From the NCBI RefSeq assembly GCF_009801115.1, contig NZ_VTOL01000018.1, positions 35,204 to 99,203 of the forward strand: 64,000 bases of DNA, written 5' to 3'. Position numbers and translations under genes: made by a program. The notes beneath the pieces are model-generated. The model did no database searches. It had not been told where the DNA came from and worked only from the letters and a program-made list of their open reading frames with translations. Below are positions 59,673-64,000 of this stretch, piece after piece (position 1 is the stretch's first letter; the number at the start of each line of letters is the position of its first letter). This DNA comes from Dyadobacter sp. 3J3 (lineage in GTDB: Bacteria > Bacteroidota > Bacteroidia > Cytophagales > Spirosomataceae).

Positions 59673-60254
59673 CTAGTTTTTATTGATCAGCGGAATCACC
59701 CAGAATACACTTACCTGTACAACGCTGTTCTTAAAATCGGGCTTTATCTCAGTGGATGAAAAATCACCTACCTTTGACAAGCCAGCCATGTATCTTAAGC
59801 CAATACCCAAACCAGCATCCGACTGATAACCAAGTCCGGCACCCACCGACAGATCCAGATTTTTAGCAAAATTATTAATGGTTTGATCAGGAATACTTTC
59901 TGAAAGTTTAAAGCCTGCCTGCGGTCCGCCTTCAATATAAAAGCCATTGGCGATCCGAAATTTAAGCATGACAGGTATGTTCAGATAGTTTGTTTTAAAA
60001 TCTTTTTTGCTACCAGCACTCTCCACTTTCGCGCCCTGTGTAGAAAACAATACCTCGGGCTGTATGGAGAAAATACTGCCGAATCCAAAGTTTAGCAACC
60101 CCCCAAAATGGTATCCTACCTTTGCATCGGAGTTGATATTTCCTCCGGAATAATTACTTATGTTGACGCCTGCTTTCGGCCCGATGCTGAATGACTGGGC
60201 AAATGAGAACGTGCTCATGGCTGCAAAAAGAATTGCCAATGTAATTTTTTTCAT
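59673..60254 (-). CDS. Outer-membrane beta-barrel protein (PorT/OMP_b-brl_2 type)
   Basis: This 193-residue protein has a signal peptide (cleavage near TFSFAQ) and eight or so strands of a small barrel: FSIGPKAGVNISNYSGG, YHFGGLLNFGFGSIFSIQPE, LNIPVMLKFRIANGFYIEGG, SVGAGLGYQSDAGLGIGLRY and the final VVQVSVFWVIPL. This matches the Bacteroidota outer-membrane protein beta-barrel domain. No partner is adjacent. It is followed by a strong terminator at 59626-59654. Confidence 0.88.
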   Translation of the reverse strand: MKKITLAILFAAMSTFSFAQSFSIGPKAGVNISNYSGGNINSDAKVGYHFGGLLNFGFGSIFSIQPEVLFSTQGAKVESAGSKKDFKTNYLNIPVMLKFRIANGFYIEGGPQAGFKLSESIPDQTINNFAKNLDLSVGAGLGYQSDAGLGIGLRYMAGLSKVGDFSSTEIKPDFKNSVVQVSVFWVIPLINKN

Positions 60255-60449
60255 AACGTTAATATTTAATGATTAATTGCAGATTATACTCGCAGTAACC
60301 GGGCTGAAAAATATCGGACCACAATAATACAAACCTGTTTGATGTATCAAATGTCGCAGTAGTTGAAGAACTTAATAGTGACTACTATCACACATTTCAC
60401 AAACCTTTAACATAATTCGCCAAATAGAATTTTCCCGTTTAAAACCATC

Positions 60450-61427
60450 TTAATCCTCAGCGGATGAAGAACCGGATTTTTGCCACAGATCAAGATTTTT
60501 GATTGTCAGAATGGCAATTTGCTTTAAGGCTTCTTTGGTCAAAAATGCCTGATGCGGGGTGATAAGCACATTGGGATAGGTTAGCAATTTCGTAAGTAAA
60601 GGATCTTTTCCCGCATCCATGCTGTGGTCCTGGGAAAACAAATCTTTTTCATATTCGTAAACATCCAAACCCAGATAGCCTATTTTTCCACTATCCAAAG
60701 CGGGTGACAGATCAATTGTTTTAATCAAAGCACCTCTCGCAGTATTAATAAGCATAACGCCATCTTTCATCGTTGCGATCGTAGACGCATTGATGATATA
60801 TTTTGTTTCCGGTGTTAATGGCAAATGCAACGAAATGATATCCGATTCGTGAAGAAGTTCATTTAAAGACACCTGCGTAATATGTTTCAGGTCATCAGAA
60901 ACAATTAAATCATATCCGATCACATGGCAGCCCATGCCATTAAAGATAGCAGCCGCAGCCCTTCCAATACTTCCCAAACCGATGATCCCTACTGTTTTCC
61001 CGTTGAAATTGAAGCCGATCAGCCCGTCAAGTTTGAAATTAAAATGATGGCTGTTTTCATTGGCCTGCGTCAAATGCCTGTCAAGAGACATTGATAAGGC
61101 AACTGCATGTTCCGCAATGGCAACCGGAGAGTAAACCGGAACGCTCGCAACCTGAATATTTCTTTCAGCGGCAGCATTTAAATCAATCTGGTCCGTTCCC
61201 GCAGAACGCGTTGAAATGTATTTCACGCCAAGATCTGCCAGTTTGTTGATCACTTCCGCGGATAGATCATCATTGGATGAAACTATCACAGCCTCTTTAC
61301 CTTCCGCAAAAGCAACTGTATTAAAACGCAACAAATTAGATATCAGCGTAATATCGTGTTTCCGCTGATTGGCATCGACCAAAAGTTTTTTTTCAAAGGT
61401 TTTAATGCTGTATGCTACCACTTTCAT
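60450..61427 (-). CDS. D-2-hydroxyacid dehydrogenase, D-lactate dehydrogenase type
   Basis: This 325-residue NAD-dependent enzyme resembles LdhA: N-terminal substrate domain (ISTRSAGTDQID), a Rossmann motif GIIGLGSIGRAAAAIF, the catalytic Arg in NTARGALI, Glu in DVYEYEKDLF and His in ITPHQAFLT. It reduces pyruvate to D-lactate in fermentation. A possible motif copy (TGTGACGCTCGTCAGT at 61502-61517) lies 74 bases upstream but matches poorly. It directly follows the REC-CRP regulator gene on the same strand. Confidence 0.9.
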   Translation of the reverse strand: MKVVAYSIKTFEKKLLVDANQRKHDITLISNLLRFNTVAFAEGKEAVIVSSNDDLSAEVINKLADLGVKYISTRSAGTDQIDLNAAAERNIQVASVPVYSPVAIAEHAVALSMSLDRHLTQANENSHHFNFKLDGLIGFNFNGKTVGIIGLGSIGRAAAAIFNGMGCHVIGYDLIVSDDLKHITQVSLNELLHESDIISLHLPLTPETKYIINASTIATMKDGVMLINTARGALIKTIDLSPALDSGKIGYLGLDVYEYEKDLFSQDHSMDAGKDPLLTKLLTYPNVLITPHQAFLTKEALKQIAILTIKNLDLWQKSGSSSAED

Positions 61428-61501
61428 AATTCAGGCTTTTCAATTCAATACGAATTTACACCTGATCATTTATCGCAATATGATTGACTATCATCTAAAA
61501 G

Positions 61502-61517
61502 TGTGACGCTCGTCAGT
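61502..61517. promoter_or_regulatory. Weak CRP-type site upstream of lactate dehydrogenase
   Basis: TGTGACGCTCGTCAGT keeps TGTGA but diverges in the other half (TCAGT instead of TAACT). Distance to the dehydrogenase start is 74 bases, within the range of the good sites. It overlaps the stop of the regulator gene. Confidence 0.3.
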
Positions 61518-62568
61518 TCTTCATTTTGGAAAGCCGGTTCATATCAAGTATACGGATCACACTTCCTTTTTTCTCTATGATTCCCTCATCCTTAAAATCA
61601 CTCAGCGTACGGCTGACCGTTTCGGTCGCTATACCAACCATTGAAGCCAGCTCCTCTCTTGAAACTTTAAATTCCACCGGCTCGCCAGAAGACTGTTTAT
61701 TTAACTTGATTAACACATTGGACAGTCTTTTCCTTACCGAATTATAAGCCAGATCCAGCATTTGTTCTTCCTTGTCGCGGATGTTGTTTGACAAAATTTT
61801 GATAAACTGGTTGCCAAGCTGCGGGTATGTACTGAGCAGTGTGATCACCGATTCTTTCAGCAGAAGGCATACGGCGGTATCTTCAATGGCCTCTGCAGTC
61901 TCATTAAATACCACATCTAGAAGCAAAGCATCTACCCCAAGATAATCATCTGCACTGTAAAGTCCCGTAATCAATTCCCTGCCATCATCCGTACGTTTAA
62001 TCGTTTTGACACTGCCGCTTAGAATCAGATAGATGCCCAGGGGGGCATCACCATCGTAATATAATGTCTGCTTCTTTTTGATATGCCGTATTTTACGGCA
62101 TTCAATTAAAGCTTTCAATTCCGCAGCACCGCTGTCAGCACCTATGGTCAATTTCTCAAGATTTTTGAGCGTTTTGCTGTGATAAGCTTTTTGTTTTACT
62201 TCCTTAGTGAGCCTGCTTTCTATGGCGCTAAGCAGTTCAATGTCATCAAAAGGTTTGGTGAGATAGTCGTCTGCACCCATTTCCATTCCTTTCCTGAAAT
62301 CGATCCGCTCTGCTTTGGCCGACAAAAAGATAAACGGAATTGAATCTGTGTCGGGATTTTTACTAAGCAAATACAAAACACCATAACCATCCAGTTCAGG
62401 CATCATAATATCGCATAGGATCAGATCTGGTCGCTGATTGGTGGCCATCTCCACTCCTTTTTTACCATTACTGGCTTGTAAAACAGTATATCCCGAAAAT
62501 TCAAGGATCTCTGCCGTGCTTTCCCGTATGTCTTTACTATCTTCAATAACTAAAATACTCTCATTCAT
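61513..62568 (-). CDS. Fused response regulator: REC domain + CRP/FNR-type transcription factor
   Basis: This 351-residue protein combines an N-terminal receiver domain (phosphoacceptor Asp53 in LILCDIMMPELDGYG, KPFDDIELL near 105) with a cyclic-nucleotide-binding fold (IRHIKKKQTLYYDGDAPLGI and LILSGSVKTIKRTDDGRELI) and a C-terminal CRP helix-turn-helix (SREELASMVGIATETVSRTL). The recognition helix ETVSR resembles FNR/CRP. It is a FixJ-plus-FixK function on one chain, phosphorylated instead of, or besides, binding an effector. It overlaps the kinase gene by 8 bases. The 16-bp CRP-type motif found repeatedly in this window is a plausible target. Confidence 0.92.
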   Translation of the reverse strand: MNESILVIEDSKDIRESTAEILEFSGYTVLQASNGKKGVEMATNQRPDLILCDIMMPELDGYGVLYLLSKNPDTDSIPFIFLSAKAERIDFRKGMEMGADDYLTKPFDDIELLSAIESRLTKEVKQKAYHSKTLKNLEKLTIGADSGAAELKALIECRKIRHIKKKQTLYYDGDAPLGIYLILSGSVKTIKRTDDGRELITGLYSADDYLGVDALLLDVVFNETAEAIEDTAVCLLLKESVITLLSTYPQLGNQFIKILSNNIRDKEEQMLDLAYNSVRKRLSNVLIKLNKQSSGEPVEFKVSREELASMVGIATETVSRTLSDFKDEGIIEKKGSVIRILDMNRLSKMKN

Positions 62569-63754
62569 GATTATGCGGAAAAGTAAGGGTAAAAGAGGTT
62601 CCCTGATTCACTTTGCTTTCGAAATCTACCTTGCCATTCATCAGGCCCGCATAGCGGGTTACGATGTTTAGCCCCAGGCCAGTACCAGCAATTGTGCCCG
62701 TGTTATGTGCTCTGAAAAAGGCCTCAAATAAATGTTTCTGGTCATTTTCCGGGATCCCAATGCCATCGTCCTTGATACAAATCGTAAGAATCGACTTGTC
62801 AATTTCAGTATTAAACTCAATAAAGGTATTTTCGCCAGAATACTTGATCGCATTGCTCACCAGATTTACAATAGCATTTTTTAACAACGACTTATCCATT
62901 GTCACCATCGCCGACGTGCCCGTATGCTGGTAAACGATCTGCTGATTTTCCTTGGCGATCAGCTGCATTTCCTCTGTTATTTCCTCAGAGAATTTGATAA
63001 GATCAAACATAGAGAGCACAGGTTTGAATTCGCCGGCCTCCAGTCTTTCAAGCGAAAGAAAGTCATTCAGAATACCGGTAAGATTGCGGACACCTGTTTT
63101 TATCTTGGCAAGATGTTTTGAGATTTTGGGATTGATATCTTCACCTGCATATTTTTCAATTAAAATAGCAGAAAGCTGAATGGCACTTAATGGTGTCCTG
63201 AATTCGTGCGAAGCCATGGAAACAAATCTGCTTTTAAGCTGGCCGAGCTCCATTTCCTTTTCAAGAGATTTACTCACTTTTTCTTTTGAATCTTCAAGTG
63301 CTTTTACTGAATCGTTTAATAAAAACGTCCGTTCCTGCACCTGCTCTTCCAGATCTGATGCATAATTTTTAAGCATTTCCTCTGCCGCTTTTTCCCGGCT
63401 GATATCATGTATAAAACCGGTATATATTTTCCGTCCGGAATATTGTACTTCACTAATGCCCAGGCGAAAAGGAAATTCAAACCCGGATTTCCGAAGTCCC
63501 ATAACCTCACGCCCAATCCCGATAATATGTGCCTGACCTGTCTGGTGGTATTGACCCAGGTAACCGTCGTGCTGGTGCTTGTCAGGCTCGGGCATCAACA
63601 TGGAAATATTCCTGCCGATTACCTCGCCAGGTTCATATTCAAACAATTTACAGCCGGAAGGATTTATGGTTTCAATGATTCCTTTTTCATTGATGGTAAT
63701 GATACCGTCAATGGCATTCTCAATGATTGCTTTTAACAAGGCTGTGTTTTCCAT
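62561..63754 (-). CDS. FixL-like PAS sensor histidine kinase (possible haem O2 sensor)
   Basis: This 397-residue kinase has no membrane helices. Its PAS domain (residues 1-120) contains LMPEPDKHQHDGYLGQYHQT followed by GQAHIIGIGREVMG, which aligns with the haem-PAS of Bradyrhizobium FixL. By my alignment from memory His62 corresponds to the haem ligand His200, His76 to His214, and Arg82 to the distal Arg220. A coiled coil leads to the phosphoacceptor His183 (MASHEFRTPLSA) and a HATPase domain (LVSNAIKYS, DDGIGIPENDQ, GTGLGLNIV). It overlaps the REC-CRP regulator by 8 bases. Haem binding is likely but many related PAS domains without haem keep part of this motif. Confidence 0.88.
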   Translation of the reverse strand: MENTALLKAIIENAIDGIITINEKGIIETINPSGCKLFEYEPGEVIGRNISMLMPEPDKHQHDGYLGQYHQTGQAHIIGIGREVMGLRKSGFEFPFRLGISEVQYSGRKIYTGFIHDISREKAAEEMLKNYASDLEEQVQERTFLLNDSVKALEDSKEKVSKSLEKEMELGQLKSRFVSMASHEFRTPLSAIQLSAILIEKYAGEDINPKISKHLAKIKTGVRNLTGILNDFLSLERLEAGEFKPVLSMFDLIKFSEEITEEMQLIAKENQQIVYQHTGTSAMVTMDKSLLKNAIVNLVSNAIKYSGENTFIEFNTEIDKSILTICIKDDGIGIPENDQKHLFEAFFRAHNTGTIAGTGLGLNIVTRYAGLMNGKVDFESKVNQGTSFTLTFPHNHE

Positions 63755-63799
63755 AAAAGCAAAAAAACTTTGATTTAAAAGAGGTCGATTTTATTTAAT

Positions 63800-63819
63800 A
63801 ACCTGAGTTCGATTTTAAA
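63800..63819 (-). repeat. Possible terminal inverted repeat of the IS982-type element
   Basis: ACCTGAGTTCGATTTTAAAA at 63800-63819 lies at the end of the transposase gene, where an IS982 element would end. The partner repeat is outside the window, so it cannot be confirmed here. Confidence 0.35.
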
Positions 63820-64000
63820 ATAGAGTAATTTGATTTGTATTACTTGTTTCAAATTTGATGGCAGGCTTTTTGTGAAAGAAACAATAAGCAATCAACCCTG
63901 ATATCAGGTTGGTTATAAAGTTGCCAAATGATCTATGCCTTGAATGCTCAACTTGGCACATATTCTTTAATTCATCGTTAATTGTTTCAATAACAGAGCG
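63815..64000 (-). CDS. IS982-family transposase, C-terminal part, running off the right edge
   Basis: On the minus strand the last 186 bases encode RSVIETINDELKNMCQVEHS and continue RHRSFGNFITNLISGLIAYC to a TAA at 63815-63817. The motif R-S-V/I-I-E-T-I-N-D-x-L-K, then H-S/T-R-H-R-S, is the C-terminal pattern of IS982-family DDE transposases. The upstream part lies beyond the window, so whether the element is intact is unknown. A possible terminal inverted repeat begins near 63800 (ACCTGAGTTCGATTTTAAAA). Confidence 0.85.
   Translation of the reverse strand, partial: RSVIETINDELKNMCQVEHSRHRSFGNFITNLISGLIAYCFFHKKPAIKFETSNTNQITLF

Noticed and set aside
1..64000. CRISPR array, tRNA or rRNA genes
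   Set aside because: No regularly spaced direct repeats of array type and no recognisable tRNA or rRNA sequence were seen by eye.

Overview
The window looks like chromosome of a Bacteroidota bacterium of the Cytophagales/Spirosomaceae type; Dyadobacter or a relative is my best guess, by inference only. Pointers are the families DUF3570, DUF4266, DUF5777, DUF6544, YceI and Haem_bd, CusA pumps fused to an outer-membrane channel, many small lipoproteins, and AT-rich intergenic DNA. No rRNA, tRNA, CRISPR array or phage was seen.

Layout. 1-1902: decayed Tn3-family transposon (transposase and resolvase both broken). 2013-4836: HxlR regulator, a 22-codon remnant of a short-chain dehydrogenase, Ohr, a VOC protein, a LytS-kinase scrap and an ABC ATPase without its permease. 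4956-8341: redox operon Rieske - thioredoxin - ApbE - DUF4266 - DUF3570. 8612-9860: CCC1/VIT1 transporter and a haem-binding protein. 9930-17882: a probable long operon Rieske - DUF5777 - YceI (stop codon in its signal peptide) - small secreted protein - CzcA/TolC fusion pump - adaptor. It is preceded by a triple 11-bp-period repeat that also precedes the adjacent OmpR-type regulator/kinase pair (18173-20232). 20617-23172: MgtA.

23423-36996 is a stress/energy island: Pr6Pr membrane protein, two cupins, two universal stress proteins, a GH13 enzyme, two P-type ATPases, acetate kinase and HdeD. 37036-44088 is a copper block: BNR protein, Cys-rich secreted protein, HMA-DUF3347 protein, a multicopper oxidase fused to a CopB-like barrel, and a CPH-type copper ATPase. 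44726-49812 returns to stress functions: BON protein, DUF1360-like protein, alcohol dehydrogenase, lipoprotein, DUF1269 protein, broken SDR and a Dps-like protein. 49813-51017 is decayed DNA with an IS4-type remnant. 51018-57087 holds HxlR, F420-type reductase, SnoaL, VOC, YafY, SDR and DUF6544 genes. 57190-61427 holds an MlaF-like ATPase, a second BON protein, an outer-membrane barrel and a D-lactate dehydrogenase. 61513-63754 encodes a FixL-like PAS kinase overlapping a REC-CRP fused regulator. An IS982-type transposase runs off the right edge.

Main idea. A 16-bp CRP/FNR-type motif (TGTGATTSATGTAACT) recurs about 70-85 bp upstream of Pr6Pr, the second cupin, both BON genes and a frameshifted membrane gene, with weaker copies elsewhere, including upstream of the lactate dehydrogenase. 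Together with the FixL-like kinase and REC-CRP regulator this suggests one compact oxygen- or redox-responsive regulon, resembling FixLJ-FixK or DosR logic, that drives stress and fermentation genes. The motif copies are seen directly; the link to the regulator is inferred.
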